Shown here in pieces: positions 1-10,822 of a stretch of DNA of 64,000 nt. The notes below the pieces were generated by a model, which was not told where the DNA came from, searched no databases, and saw only the letters and a list, made by a program, of their open reading frames with translations. Both the position numbers and the translations under genes were made by a program. Within the stretch, counting starts at the first letter, position 1; each line of letters starts with the position of its first letter. The stretch comes from Macrophomina tecta. Taxonomy: Eukaryota > Ascomycota > Dothideomycetes > Botryosphaeriales > Botryosphaeriaceae. The stretch lies in assembly GCA_024180945.1 (NCBI GenBank), contig JAKSGN010000023.1, forward strand, positions 744,001-808,000, given 5' to 3'.

Positions 1-837
1 TTTAATAAATATACGGCTCCAAGAACTATTGGCACATATCGACTCCTTATTCTGGATGGCCATGGAAGCCATGCGACACCAAAATTCGACAAATTCTGCT
101 CAGAACGGTCAATTATCACGCTCTGTATGCCAGCTCACTCCTCTCACCTCTTACAACCCCTTGATGTGGGCTGTTTTTCGACTTTAAAGTGATCATATGG
201 GCGCCTGGTTGCAGATCAGATCCGACTTGGTATCAACCATATCGACAAGGCTGAATTCCTACCAATATTCAAGCAGGCACGGGCCGAAGCGCTTTCAAAA
301 GGCAACATTTTGAGTGGGTTTGCAGCAGCAGGCCTGATTCCATTTGGTCCAGATCGGGTACTCTCGAAGTTGCAAATCCGTATACATAATACACCACCTC
401 CAGAGCCAATGCAGGCCCCCTGGCATCCAGAAACACCTCACAATGTTGCGCAATTGGAACAGCAGGTTGAGGTAATTAAGGGCTACCTTAAGCGTCGCAC
501 CCAGAGTCCTCCAACTCCAACAGATGCTGCGTTGAACCGGCTGGTCAAAGGCTGTCAGATGGCCATGCACAGTGTTGTGCTTCTGGCAAGCGAAAATGAG
601 AAATTAAGGGCTGCAAATGAGAGACAGAAAAGGAGAAAGGCTGCAAAGCGGTCTCAGATATCAAAAGAAACCACTCTTACAGTGGCAGAGGCCCAGGAGC
701 TCATACAGCAGCCAGAAGTAGCCCCAAACCTTCCTACTTCAACGGTCGTCACTCAGCTGAGAAGTAGTGTTCTGCCTTCCTGTATGAAGTGCTATGCCTC
801 TGATCATAAAACGAGGTCATGCCATAGGCCTCACTAA
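1..837 (+). pseudogene. pogo/Fot-type DDE1 transposase, 3' part, with in-frame stop
   Basis: The window opens inside a transposase reading frame. Two DDE1 catalytic blocks are visible: ILDGHGSHATPKF near base 50 and SHLLQPLDVGCF near base 150. The frame is interrupted by TGA at about 190, where the intact relative at 48798-50438 has an arginine codon (PLKRSYG), so CGA has become TGA. The frame then continues to 837. The C-terminal part has a coiled, basic stretch (ENEKLRAANERQKRRKAAK) and ends with a CCHC zinc knuckle (CMKCYASDHKTRSC), also found at the C-terminus of the 48.8-kb transposase. The enzyme would cut and paste a TA-targeting transposon, but this copy is inactivated by the stop. 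The 5' half lies outside the window. Confidence 0.85.
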
Positions 838-902
838 ATTTATATACCACGTTTTATTTGAATTGTATGAGTTGTTGTGGTGTTAGTCGAGCCACAAAGT
901 TG

Positions 903-960
903 AGATGGAGGTGGGAGGTGTGCGACTCGCTTGTGTGTGCGACTCGCTTGTTGATTACGT
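903..960. repeat. probable right terminus of the pogo element at 1-960
   Basis: About 120 bases after the transposase stop there are two direct copies of GTGCGACTCGCTTGT, then GATTACGT followed by TA at 961-962. Ending in ACGT next to a TA target matches the end of the intact pogo element at 48687-50519. The matching left end is outside the window, so this boundary is an inference. Confidence 0.5.
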
Positions 961-1822
961 TATAATTTGGCCTAGTATAAACTAGCGTATAATAACTAAG
1001 GCTGTAAGCCTCGCTTAGGACTGTACTATGTACTAAGTCGTCTCGCTTTTATCAGGGATCCTTGCCCAGCACATTACGAGGTACCAAGCGATGTGGCGAT
1101 TTTGTATTACACAGAGCGCCACGACCGCCACAGGGTAGATAATAACTTTTCAGCATTGCAGGGAGACTAGGAAATGTAGTTCAAACCGCTCTATAAGTTT
1201 AGTAAGTAAAAATAGCTTAATAGTAATGCTGCGGATTAAGTGGTCCTAATAAACTATAAAAGGATGCTTATTGTAACTATACGCGAAGGCGACGACGCGA
1301 TGTAATTTTTAGAGTAGCTAGAGTATAGAGTGCTTGAAAATGGCCGTAAAATATAATCAATATAAAAATGTACAAAAATTTAGTTCGTTGATGGAACTAG
1401 AAATGCTTAAATGTAAAGTACCAAAGATTTGTCTCGCCACGGGGGGCGTCTCTCGACGCAGGGACAGACGTTACAGAAGTTATTGGGATACGTCTGCGCG
1501 CTTGTGTACAGCCATATTCAAACCGTCCCTAATAAAGTGTGTTTACTGCAGCTCGTAGTGAGCCTAGAGGATAGGTTTGGGGTGTGACCAGATTTCAGTG
1601 AATTGTACAGGTGTTGGAATGTGTTATAACACTTCAGCAGGTCCTGAGAAGCAGGAATGATTGGAGAGAGGCACGGGGGTGCATCTTATCCTCAAGATGC
1701 CTATTTTTACTAACTAGTTATGTTCAGTAGTTACTCCCTTTTAAGCACGTGGTAATAATTTATATTACAACAACACCCAACCATCTCTCCACTTCGAAAG
1801 TTGGACTTTCGCACGATTTTTC
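961..1822. other. AT-rich intergenic stretch
   Basis: The sequence is rich in TA, TTA and TAA and has no frame with recognisable coding character. I see no RNA gene, promoter or complete repeat here. It resembles decayed, possibly RIP-mutated, transposon DNA. Confidence 0.5.
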
Positions 1823-2778
1823 TCATACTGCGGCATCTACACGCCCATAAAACCAGTACTCCGCGGTGTACTCGACCTCGATTCCCGTTCCATTGGCTGC
1901 TTCACAGTTTTCTGGCGGCTTGCCACCTGCAGTCACAACCCTATAGATCGCACAAATCTCGTCACTGCCCGAAGCCTCTATCAAGTACAGCCAGTCAGCT
2001 GCGCCTTCGCCATGCAGACCGCGATATGCTCCATCTGGGGCAGGGCTGCTATCTGCCCTTTCTCCTTGCAGGAAGATAGTTGCAGGTTCGTCTGGGTACA
2101 GCGCTCGGCTTGGAGTCAGTACCCAGGTAGGTACAAGCAAGCCATCTGATTCTACAAATATGTGGTCGCCGAAAGCTATGTTTGCTAAAGAAGCCCGGTT
2201 GCTTGAAGGGAGTGCTGAAAGCATTTGTGACCAGACAGCCGAGGAGGTAGGGGTAGAAAGCGATCCGTATCTAGTGCGGTAGTGTTAGCGGTCTGCGACG
2301 ATCTTCGCGGCACAAAGACTCGTCCTCATTTTTCTTTTTTTTTTTCGCCTTCGACCCATTTCACGAAATGGAAGATGTGGGTACTCGGGTGAAGAAATTT
2401 CCTTACTTACGCTGCTAAAGCGAGAGACGGAATTGCGTGCTGGAGAAATGGACCGGACGGCGAGGTAAGAAGCGGGCCAATGTCAAACAAGGAGGCAATG
2501 GCGCCGAACGCGACAGGGGCAACTTCTGCAGTAGCTGAATTGCAGGTATAATTCTGTGTGCCTATACCGAGAGCAACATATTTAAGCATGAGGTCCGAGG
2601 AGAGAGGAAGGGAGGAATTTGGAAGGCTGAGATGAGAAAAGTCGGGCGCCGTTTGGACAGGGGAGGTCCGTTGATCCAAGCTCAGGGAATACGCGACGTT
2701 CTGGCTCAAAAGGATTAAACCGGAGAAGAGAATTTTGCTTGTAACGCGGATTATCGCCATCGCTGTGCAGGGGCGCAT
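1823..2778 (-). CDS. DUF3455 secreted protein, two exons
   Basis: Exon 1 (2778-2411) starts with a hydrophobic signal-like segment (IIRVTSKILFSGLILL) and includes LKYVALGIGTQNYTC and VAFGAIASLFDIG, hallmarks of the fungal DUF3455 family, often loosely named malate dehydrogenase-like. Exon 2 carries the family's C-terminal block: GDHIFVESDG, AADWLYLIEASGSDEIC, IYRVVTAGGKPPENC and VEYTAEYWFYG. The donor GTAAGT lies at 2410-2405. To keep frame, the acceptor should be TTCAAG, with exon 2 at 2201-1823, giving about 248 residues; a stronger-looking TTTCAG at 2220-2215 would break the frame, so the junction is uncertain. The function of the family is unknown; members are usually extracellular. The gene looks intact and lies apart from the transposons. 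Confidence 0.8.
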
Positions 2779-3449
2779 TTTGGTTGTGGTGGTATAGCGA
2801 GAAGGAATTTTTTTTCTACGCGGACGGGATATTGTCTGTTATATATGAATTCCAGAATCTCGCTGCACTTCCATTATATGGGTTTTCCTTGTAGCTCTTT
2901 TTTATTAATTGACAGAAAAAGGAATTAAGGAACCACGTATGATTTTACAGGCTTAAAGTGTGTATCTGTTCGCCCTTTCAAGAGCATATATTGATCCTAC
3001 CTCTACAATTAGATCCTCGCTCAATTCTCCTTTTTACTAATTTTTTTTGTTTAATCCTGTTGGTTTGGGTTGGAGCGCAGTCGTTGGTCGAGGAGTGGCA
3101 TGTATTAGGAGGGGAGAGGCTTAGGAGCCGTCCTCTATCTACAGAAACTCGGCTAACTCCTTTGGGATACATCGCATACAGCCATATTCCAACAACTGTT
3201 ATTGCAATTACTGGTTACTGTTCCCTGAACGAAGTTTTTTGAGGACGGACATATCGACTCAAATCACGTGCCTGAGACGCCTTATCAACCCTCTTGGCCT
3301 AATCTCAGCTAGTGGCAAGTGTGTATCGAGATTTGCTTGATGTTTGAGTCTGCCCGAAGTTTATAGGTTTTACGCATGATGTCTATCTGCAGCAAAAATT
3401 AATCTAAATGATTTGTATATGTGCCATGCGTTAGCCCAAAATTTTGGCA
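2779..3449. other. intergenic, upstream of the DUF3455 gene
   Basis: The first 100 bases hold the probable promoter of the minus-strand DUF3455 gene, including pyrimidine tracts and a TATATATG stretch near 2840. Short ORFs at 2958-3242 on both strands have no recognisable content. Nothing else is visible. Confidence 0.4.
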
Positions 3450-3700
3450 GACAATTTTCACTAACAATTAAATTTCAGACTATTTCTTTACTGCCTCAGG
3501 TCTCACTCGATTCTCGAATCTACTTATGGCAACATGGAAGGCATCAATCATACCTAATATCCTCGGATATCTACACTCAATTGGCTATGTAGTTATCACT
3601 CACGTATATAAGCAAGCTTACCAACCTCTCTTGGAGACAGGCAGAATCTAACGTTACTCTCTTGTGTGACCTCACAACTCTTCATTCTAAAACTCCAACA
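3450..3700 (+). repeat. decayed solo LTR (family with ...TCCAACA end)
   Basis: The stretch contains the ordered motifs ACTATTT..TTACTGCCTCAG, CTCGGATAT, TATATAAGCAAGC, GAGACAGGCAGAATCTA and a terminal TCCAACA at 3694-3700. The same order is seen at 34395-34646, at 54010-54243 and, inverted, at 41853-42078. The TATATAA could be the LTR promoter. The 5' end cannot be placed. Confidence 0.6.
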
Positions 3701-3773
3701 GTAGTACATTATAGTAAATGATTTCAAGCTATATGACGTGCAGAAGAAATAATGCATTGTCCTTCTCATCTAA

Positions 3774-3992
3774 TTAATGATTTGCTGATTGAGATAAATT
3801 CCGTAATGCAGTGTGTTTTGCTGGTTGCTGTTCTAAGCATTCCATTATTCTTGCAGAAACAGTAATAAACTCCACATATAAGTTGCACCGGAGTTTTCCT
3901 TGCGTCGTTGCTTGTTTCTGTGACACGTTTGTGACGTCATAAATCACATTTGAATTAACTTGAAAATTGGAGCAACGCAGGAGAAGGCCCAA
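3774..3992 (-). pseudogene. C-terminal remnant of the hypothetical gene at 56889-57544
   Basis: The frame ends in LEQQPAKHTALRNL, matching LDQQPAKYPALRNL at the end of the minus-strand gene in the other copy of the duplication. Upstream of this block the coding sequence is missing or unrecognisable. It is a relic and gives no clue to function. Confidence 0.5.
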
Positions 3993-4361
3993 GTATACCT
4001 ATCTTCCGTCAAAAAGAATTCCAACAGTGCGCCTGAGGTTGGGTCTTAAGTCGGTGATGATGAAGTCTTGTCAACCGGAAAAGCCATAATGTGACTTCTT
4101 CTAGAAGATCAAAAATTTTTTTTCCTATTATTATTATACGTAAGTCGATGAAGCAACTACAGAGATTATTCACGTGGCATGTACCTCGCGGAGTCGTTCT
4201 GAGAGATAATTTATTATGCCCTTAAAGGCGTCATAATAATGTACGGCGGCTATTTAATTTAGCTCTTGACAGCCCTCAACTAGCCATTACATATATTTCT
4301 TTCTGGGATTCTCTTAGTTTACTACTGGACGGTCGGCCACCTTAAGCGATATCTTATACCG

Positions 4362-4532
4362 ATGGACGTTGAGCAAAACCAGTTAAGCCCTACTGAGCTG
4401 AAAAGAGCGCGCAACAAGCTTCTTCAGCGGCAGTATAGGGCAAGGCGTAAGCAGCAAGGAGGACTGCCTCCAACAGAGCCGAGAAAAAGAGGCCGGCCAA
4501 GGAAAACCGGTACTGAGCCCCGATCGCAATAA
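4362..4532 (+). CDS. small basic protein with AT-hook, copy A
   Basis: A 56-residue frame starts MDVEQNQLSPTELKRARN and has a basic stretch (QRQYRARRKQQ) followed by a canonical AT-hook (RKRGRPRKTG). AT-hooks bind the minor groove of AT-rich DNA, so a chromatin or DNA-binding role is likely, possibly as the N-terminal part of a longer protein. The copy at 59038-59196 keeps the same design with several substitutions. The stop TAA at 4530-4532 shares its last base with the ATG of the next ORF. Whether the two ORFs are one protein split by a frameshift, or two cistrons, cannot be settled from sequence. Confidence 0.55.
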   Translation: MDVEQNQLSPTELKRARNKLLQRQYRARRKQQGGLPPTEPRKRGRPRKTGTEPRSQ

Positions 4533-5283
4533 TGAGAGACCTTACACTGACCTGGAGTTCAGACAAGGCCGTCAATTCGGTCAGCCTCGACCAGAACGCA
4601 GATTCCAATAGCGAACAACGATCTGCTCATGTACCGATCGCCCTAGAAGAGCCGAATGGCGTTCGTAGACAATCCACACGGATGCATGATCAACGGGCCG
4701 ATACGAGCGGGACCGAGGGTCCGCATAACAGCCCTGCCGGCGATAAATCGGCTACCCCACACGAGACATCTAATCCGGATGGAAGTATCCAATTACCGGC
4801 ACAACAGAGTGACAAATTGAATCCGACCGAAGATTTCGTCTGGGATCCTCTTCTATTCGAGAGCAGAGAGTCAGCCATCGGCTTCGCTTCCCATCAGATG
4901 GCTCTACTGCAGCACAATCGCCCCTGCTACCAACACCAGTCTCAGCTCCAGACGCCAGACAGGAACCGCCTCAATTGCCTCCTTTCGCGGACTTTTTCCC
5001 GACAGACGAGTTAGCTCGTGCTCATACGAATACTCCATTCACTGCATCGGTCAACGGTTGCCAGCCAGATCGCTACGCTGGCTCTGGGATGCACAAGCAG
5101 CATTTGAACGGGGCATCTCATAGCAGGCCGCGGCCTGCGCAGTGTCAGCTTGCACCGTCAACGGTAGCAGCTGGCGTAGGAAGAGGGAGAATGGTGTTAG
5201 TTCCTCACACGACGTTATGTTTTGTTCCAGTCCAGGTCCCTTCCATTCCACTGGCCATAGACTGTGCACGTTGTAATTGGTGA
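4532..5283 (+). pseudogene. frameshifted partner ORF downstream of AT-hook ORF, copy A
   Basis: The first part (4532 to about 4900) aligns with the start of the intact 250-residue ORF at 59193-59945 (for example NADSNSEQRS and TSNPDG). Between about 4888 and 4923 this copy is one base shorter than the other, which shifts the frame. The remainder (PPFADFFPTDELARAHTNTP ... CARCNW) continues in a second frame to 5283. The protein is polar and low in recognisable domains, and no function is assigned. Confidence 0.65.
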
Positions 5284-6679
5284 CTACCAAGGGAGGGAGT
5301 GATTTTAGTGAATAGTGAGATTCAAAAAAAAAAAAAAAAAGTATTGTTGGAACATAAATCAATCAATTCGCACTGAATCTAAGTGCGGCGTCGTGCTTTT
5401 TTTCGGTCCAACAAGTATACAAGTCACTACTGTGGGACCGGCTTCTGTGGATTTCACGCCGTTGGCAGGGTTCTATGCAGGGCGGATACATCAGATCACT
5501 CCTACTTCGCCAGATCATGCAAACACATATCAGCCATCTGCGTTCTTGCTCACAGTTCATCGCTCGCTACCATTGTCTTTTCAATTGCTGGTCACCTGTG
5601 CCTGGGTCCACGCTTGGTAGACGAGAGGGATAAAACAGCGAGAGTTTTGCCTTCAGTGATTGAAGGGATAAGCTGGCTTACAAACTAAGCCAAAAGGAAA
5701 AAAAAAAAAATCAAAACTTAATCGTTGCTCCTGCTTCAATTATGCTGCTCATTGAAAATGGGAAACAACAAAATAACAAATGAGAAAAAATATCGAACAA
5801 ATATAACCCTTACAAGTCCTAGGCGGATCAGCCTCGTTGATGTCGGCCTTCAATGCACATATAAAACCTTTTGCTCGTCCCTTCCAATAATTTATCGCTG
5901 TTGCGCACTTGGATTCCTAAGATTTATATTCAAAAAAAAAGTCCAACACGCTCTCTGCACAGTATCTGCCACAATTTTTATTAGGACAGCCTATTCAAGA
6001 TGTTAGATGTTTTTCCTCAATTTTGGTAAGATGAAGCCCTCCACTATCAGTGGCTCAGCGGAAGCTAATAGACGTACGTATCCAGTGGAAGCTGCGACAG
6101 ACGGATTGATGGAGCAAACCAGAAGCTATACTGCTCTAGCCGGTACTATCTCTTGAAACTGAGAAGCGATTTTGAACTTGGCGTCCAGAAACAGGTGCAT
6201 GAGAAATGAACGTTTCTTAAGCTTTCCTCAGAGTTATAATTCCGCGGTCGTTCATCACCCTTCCCTCGAAAGCATTTCCAGGGCTCTAGGTGTTGCTCCT
6301 GTAGGTATGGAAGGGACGGCTTTCGATGTTTCGAACAGGAATGCACCTCAAATTTCTGCGAAAGGGCCATAGGGTTAGACCGCTCTGATGGCGAGCGCTA
6401 AATGCAAGTGGCCCTTTCACTCCAACAATTAAAAGAAAGGCTATTCAATGAAGAGATACTTCGCCTGTGCCCACTAAGATATTTCGTTTCGCAAGAACAG
6501 AGGCCTGTAACTGAGAGTAACCGCCCGATAACATACGCGCTGTGATCCACGCACTGGCTTTTTGTAGTTGGGATTAGGGGAAAAAAAAACTAAATAGCCG
6601 CTGATGCAGCTTCCAGTCACCCATACAAGGTTGTGCTCATTTAGAATCCGTATAACTCATTGAAGGAGAAAAAGAATTA
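5284..6679. other. 3' part of duplication copy A, no gene recognised
   Basis: It contains an A18 run at 5324-5341, a TGTTGGAA word at 5344, an A12 run near 5700 and a few short ORFs that also occur in copy B only because the two copies are almost identical. None shows a domain, so I do not call genes here. Confidence 0.5.
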
Positions 6680-6775
6680 TGATGGAACATGAGCCCAATC
6701 GTGGGCTGATCAACGCCTTATTGCCTGATATGTTTAAGCTTTTTGTTTGCCTCGGTTATGGTGTCAGATAGTTAT
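6680..6775 (+). repeat. about 95-bp direct repeat, copy 1
   Basis: The sequence beginning TGGAACATGAGCCCAATCG and running through CTCGGTTATGGTG recurs at 8511-8604 with scattered differences. It lies exactly at the right edge of duplication copy A. It may be the end of a small dispersed element. Confidence 0.6.
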
Positions 6776-6979
6776 CTAGCGTGTTTCAGCTGGCTCTAGG
6801 CTGGGCGCTAGGCAGCAACCTCCATCAGCATGCTATTTAGACCGCCTCAGTTGCCCTCATGTTTCTGCACAACTTTGGCAGTGAACCGCTCTGGTGAGCT
6901 GGCGCCAATTCATTATTATTTTGAGCATTCCCACTTACTGTGACTAGTTGCCCGTTATTACGATCCTCAAACGAAAGCA

Positions 6980-7339
6980 ATGACAGCTGCGAGCGAAATT
7001 AAGGTGGTAGTCGAAGGAAGAGGCTACGACATCCACGAAAATGGCATCAACCCCGCAACCGAACTACGCTGTATCGTCGAAAAGCTAAAGGCGGATGACA
7101 ATATGCCAGGTCCATGCACTTTCAGCGATGTCCGAACGGAGAACCCATATATCACCACCGTCTTGATGAGTACATCCAAGAGCGCCGATGCCCTTGAGGT
7201 AGCAACGTATCTCCGTAACCACGGATTCCAACTCGAACCTCAGCACAGCGATGAGACGATCACATATAAAATTACCTTGAGAGATGTGATAGATACAGCA
7301 TTTGCACGATTCAAGTCACTTATCAATGCGAAAAATTGA
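6980..7339 (+). CDS. hypothetical protein, 119 residues
   Basis: A continuous frame starts at ATG 6980 with a favourable context (AAGCAATGACA). The protein has mixed, globular-looking composition, starting MTAASEIKVVVEGRGYDIHE and ending FARFKSLINAKN, with no signal peptide, membrane segment or motif I recognise. It sits alone between the duplication and decayed DNA. It may be a small intact gene or an exon of a larger damaged one. Confidence 0.4.
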   Translation: MTAASEIKVVVEGRGYDIHENGINPATELRCIVEKLKADDNMPGPCTFSDVRTENPYITTVLMSTSKSADALEVATYLRNHGFQLEPQHSDETITYKITLRDVIDTAFARFKSLINAKN

Positions 7340-7960
7340 ACGAGTGAGGAAGAGTTGTCGGATGACTGCGGATATTTTGGCTTTGTCAATTTTGTTAGCA
7401 TAGTTGTATCTCAAGAGGTAAAGAACGGAGTGCCTTGTACTACCACCTTCGACCGCATGCAAACGAATAGCTTCTTCAATACCATCAACGATCAGCATCT
7501 AAAAAGACATTCAGGATCCACCTGCTTATATATTTTTTGCAAAGTGGTTGTCGGCAGCGCCAAATTACATATCCTTTGTGTTCTTTTGACTGCCCTTCTC
7601 CTTTTTAAATTGTGTTTATTTCGCCCCAGCCACTTGTTCAGGGACACGGATGGCCCAAATGACAGTTCGGCCTACCGGCTCGGACTCATCGTCTGCATAT
7701 CCCAGCATCCTACCACCACCAACCGAACAGATCATTATCCCCTCTATATCTGACGCTGGCCGTCTGTTTGCAACGATTTAAAACGTTCTGTTATCCTTCG
7801 CAAAAGAGAAGCGGTACTAATTACGTTTATCCGTTGCTTCGTCACCCGAGAGCTCTGCCCTCTTCAAGGCCAGCAAAGTGTTCTTCCAGAGCATCCGCCT
7901 CTCGGTACACTCCATTTAGCCCATTGAACGCGATAGAGAGCCATTGGCCAGACCATCCAT
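7340..7960. other. intergenic, nothing recognised
   Basis: The stretch shows short overlapping ORFs only. No motif, RNA gene or repeat matching other parts of the window is visible. Confidence 0.4.
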
Positions 7961-7966
7961 CTCGTT

Positions 7967-8415
7967 TCAATTCCGCGAGTACGTTGCTTTATCCTCCTGT
8001 AGAAGCGCTGCAGAGCGTTCCTCCAAAACGTTCGAGTCAAGACCTACTCCAACTTTCTGCTTGAAACTTCGAGACAAATCCTCACCAGATTTTCCTTCCA
8101 TTTTCAATCCTCTGAGAACCTCAGCCTGAAGTTTCTGTTCGGTTACTTGAAAGCGAAACTCCAAGGCGTCCGATTTCTGGCAAAATTCCGCAGTTTTCAT
8201 ATAGGCGTGAGCTAAATGTTCACCAGATTTTCCCTCCTTTTCAAATTTCTGAGTGCCTCGTCTCTAGATGTGTGGGCGTCTCGGGCTTCGAGCGCTGCAA
8301 ATCGTTTCTCTAAAGCTTTTTCGTCCAAGTGAACGCCAGCTTGACAGAGAAAATATTGAGACAGGCCCTTGTCGTTCTCCTTGTCCTTTTTGAGCACTCT
8401 AAGCTGTCTCAGCAC
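7967..8415 (-). pseudogene. relic of a coiled, internally repeated protein
   Basis: Two adjacent minus-strand frames (8415-8212 and 8200-7967) carry two versions of the same block: GLSQYFLCQAGVHLDEKALE followed by KRFAAL, and DLSRSFKQKVGVGLDSNVLE followed by ERSAAL. Each block follows a charged segment starting LR-x-LK. The pattern suggests tandem helical repeats of a lost gene. The frames are offset and no start or complete domain remains. The parent family is not recognised. Confidence 0.4.
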
Positions 8416-8510
8416 CCTAGCTCTGAACCCTCGGACCCCTTGTGGACCGTTCCTGGAGCTCGGGGAATGGAACTCTGAGAAGGATCTTTACAAAGTTAAA
8501 TATTTTTTAA

Positions 8511-8604
8511 TGGAACATGAGCCCAATCGTTGGCTGATCAATGCCTTATTACCTGATTTGTTTAAGCTTTCTGTTTGCCTCGGTTATAGTGCTAGATGCT
8601 TATA
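8511..8604 (+). repeat. about 95-bp direct repeat, copy 2
   Basis: This is the second copy of the repeat at 6680-6775, same orientation, 1.83 kb away. Flanks differ on both sides. Confidence 0.6.
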
Positions 8605-9482
8605 GCCAGCGCCACTTATTTGGTAGTAGCGAACAACCAGAATTCATCATCAGTTTCGCGGACTGGTTCCCAATTTGAGGCTCGCAGGACCATGCACCAT
8701 CAGAAGGATTACAAAATCAGTCCAAGTTTATGAAATAGAGGAGAAATGATACCTCCGGGGCCTCCCCTCTCCTTGATCATCTTGATCCCTCAACAGGAAG
8801 AGACGTTGATAAAAGCCATTCGGAGGTGTTTATCATTTGATTCGCCGAGTTTAATCTAAATTAGATACACAGGCAAGATAGAGTAGCACTACACAGATAC
8901 TAGACTGGACTAGCTAATAATGTTGAAATTTCGACGTACTCCAGCATACTTTTGATGAACGTCAATTTTTTTTTTTTCTCTCTATTCATCACAAGATCCA
9001 GCGAAATGCAATACATCATTTGCTGCTTGCATCATTTGCTACCAGATATGATACTATCGTAACATTTCATACAAGCTCGTCTCCGACGGAGGTAGGCGTA
9101 GATAAGCCATTATTTTGATGTTTGCGTGGCTTGTTTTAAGCGATCTACGATGTAGCGATAGATTTGAAGCATAATTCTCTCAGCGCTTCGCGGGAACGGC
9201 GACAAAAGTGGAAACTACGATGATACTGTACGGCGCGCAACCCTGGAGCTCGAACATGTCAGCGTCGCGACATATGCAGAACTCGTGAACGAGCTCTTAT
9301 AGGAGGCGCTTTCCTCGCTTTGCTTGTTGGGCGCCTTTACACTGTAACTTCCCAGCTATCTCGCTCGCGCTTTGCCACATATAGAGTAGGTCCTAACAAT
9401 TTCAGTTGATTGAGGAATATAATGGTCGTGGAATTCCTTGTAAAATGATACTGGAATATTTTACAGCATAGAAAGCCAAGAA
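8605..9482. other. AT-rich intergenic stretch
   Basis: A T-run at 8968-8978 and featureless AT-rich sequence are present. No gene or full-length repeat is recognised. Confidence 0.4.
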
Positions 9483-9882
9483 TTAGGTGTGGTGGCCGCG
9501 CTTTTTTCTTGAAACAAACAATTTACCATCCCGGACTGGAATAACTTTGTAGAAACCGTGCAAGCAAGGGCACCAAATCACTAGTTTCGCGACGGGCTGC
9601 GTCGACGTCTTTGAATCCGTGACGTCGGTCAGAAAATTGCTGAGAATACTGCCCGGAAACGCTCGAGAAATGAACCATTGCCACAAACCCTCGCTCAGGG
9701 CATGCCGCGGGGGTTTTGCGGGCACTTACTGTAGTCAATTCGTCTGGAATGATCCAAGTGTTCCTCATTTGATAGCCAGAACGCACACTTAATACAAAGC
9801 ACGACGGCAAGCCAGGAATAGTTCTAAACGAATCTAAGCATGGTGGGCTACAATGCAAGTTAATATCTCCGTAGGCCAACAC
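9483..9882 (-). CDS. hypothetical protein, possibly spliced
   Basis: A 119-residue minus-strand frame (9882-9523) begins MLAYGDINLHCSPPCLDSF. After WIIPDELTT there is a GTAAGT that could be a donor, with a possible acceptor (CGGGCAG) 82 bases on that keeps the same frame. An overlapping frame (9725-9483) is equally open downstream. No domain is recognised. It could be a genuine small gene or a fragment of one. Confidence 0.25.
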
Positions 9883-10265
9883 AATCTACCTTAGCTGCTT
9901 CTCGGTATATTATTCAGTTATCGGTTTCAGTATCAACCCATCGACGCAATAACACTATTTTATTGTACGGGCCCATCATCATCATGTACTTGTTGAAAAG
10001 CTTCGTATGAAGCAGAAGTGTCTTAAATTCCTAAAATTTTCTGCAGCAGAGAAGCATCTATTTATGTGGGCGGGACGGATCACCTCCTCGCGCTATCGGC
10101 AAAGAAATCGTGCTGAGTAAATTTTTGAATCTTTTTTTCTTGAAAAAAAAAAAAAAAAAACTTCCAAAACATAACGCAAAGGCGAATCGGACCGCTGATA
10201 ATATAAATATTGTTAAAACGATGTACAACTTGGATACAGCAAGGAAAGGTACAAAACCTGAAAAT
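9883..10265. other. intergenic, promoter side of the SnoaL-like gene
   Basis: An A18 run lies at 10143-10160, immediately upstream of the SnoaL-like gene. AT-rich sequence follows with ATATAAATATT at 10200, a possible TATA element. Nothing else is visible. Confidence 0.4.
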
Positions 10266-10736
10266 ATGATTTTATCAAACGCCCTCCTATCATCCATGAT
10301 CCTCACCGTAGAAGTAGCGGCAGCTAGCGCCGTGCCTTCTTTCATGGCGCTCTGTCCACCACGACCAACCACACCGGCCTGCCAAGAAAACATCTTCAAC
10401 AACTTTATGCACGCTTGGATGGTGGACAGGGACTACGAGGGAGCTTGGAGACGCCATGTGGATAGAAACTACATTCAGCACAACCCATATGTCCTCTCAG
10501 GACGCGACAATGCCATCGAGGCACTTGCTAAAATAGTTCCCTCGAGCAATTTCACGGTTCTACATACCAGCTTTAGCGACGACAAGGGATGGGTGCACTA
10601 CGTTTGGGAAGCGGCGAATGCCCAGGCGAGCGTTGTTGTGGACGTATTCCGTTTCAACGGCACGTGCATCGTTGAGCACTGGGACGTCATTCAGAGCAGG
10701 CCGGCGGATGCTGTTAATCAGTTGGCATTGTGGTGA
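10266..10736 (+). CDS. secreted SnoaL-like / NTF2-fold protein
   Basis: From ATG 10266 the frame encodes about 156 residues. A hydrophobic N-terminus (MILSNALLSSMILTVEVAAA) is likely a signal peptide. The mature part has the NTF2-fold pattern of SnoaL-like proteins: an entry helix (FNNFMHAWMVDRDYEGAW), YIQHNPYVLSGRDNAIEAL, and the closing strands VVVDVFRFNGTCIVEHWDVI. Members of this group are small cone-shaped proteins that bind hydrophobic ligands; some are polyketide cyclases, but most fungal ones have no known substrate. The stop lies 86 bases before the left end of the 12-kb element, so the 3' flank may have been altered by that insertion. An in-frame extension upstream through an A-run is unlikely to be coding. 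Confidence 0.75.
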   Translation: MILSNALLSSMILTVEVAAASAVPSFMALCPPRPTTPACQENIFNNFMHAWMVDRDYEGAWRRHVDRNYIQHNPYVLSGRDNAIEALAKIVPSSNFTVLHTSFSDDKGWVHYVWEAANAQASVVVDVFRFNGTCIVEHWDVIQSRPADAVNQLALW

Positions 10737-10822
10737 AGGGTAATGAACGGATGGTGAAATTTGGGGCTGCTGTGATGGCGTGGAACACTCGATATACAGC
10801 AGTAATAGAAATTCTCTTACTA

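Larger units (their letters stand above)
3725..6679. repeat. segmental duplication, copy A
   Basis: This segment is homologous to 56830-61340. The part from about 5290 to 6679 is almost identical to 59950-61340, while the left part is much more diverged and lacks about 1.4 kb present in the other copy. Both copies end at the same word, GAATTATGA, after which flanks differ. It carries the AT-hook ORF pair and several A-runs (5324-5341, 5699-5710). I see no terminal inverted repeats or target-site duplication, so the mechanism is unclear. Confidence 0.85.

Noticed and set aside
2215..2220. TTTCAG as acceptor for the DUF3455 gene
   Set aside because: It would break the reading frame with the only strong donor; TTCAAG 15 bases on keeps it.
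6146..6370. Minus-strand ORF present in both duplication copies (also 60805-61029)
   Set aside because: The copies are nearly identical in DNA, so conservation of the ORF is not evidence of coding, and no domain is seen.
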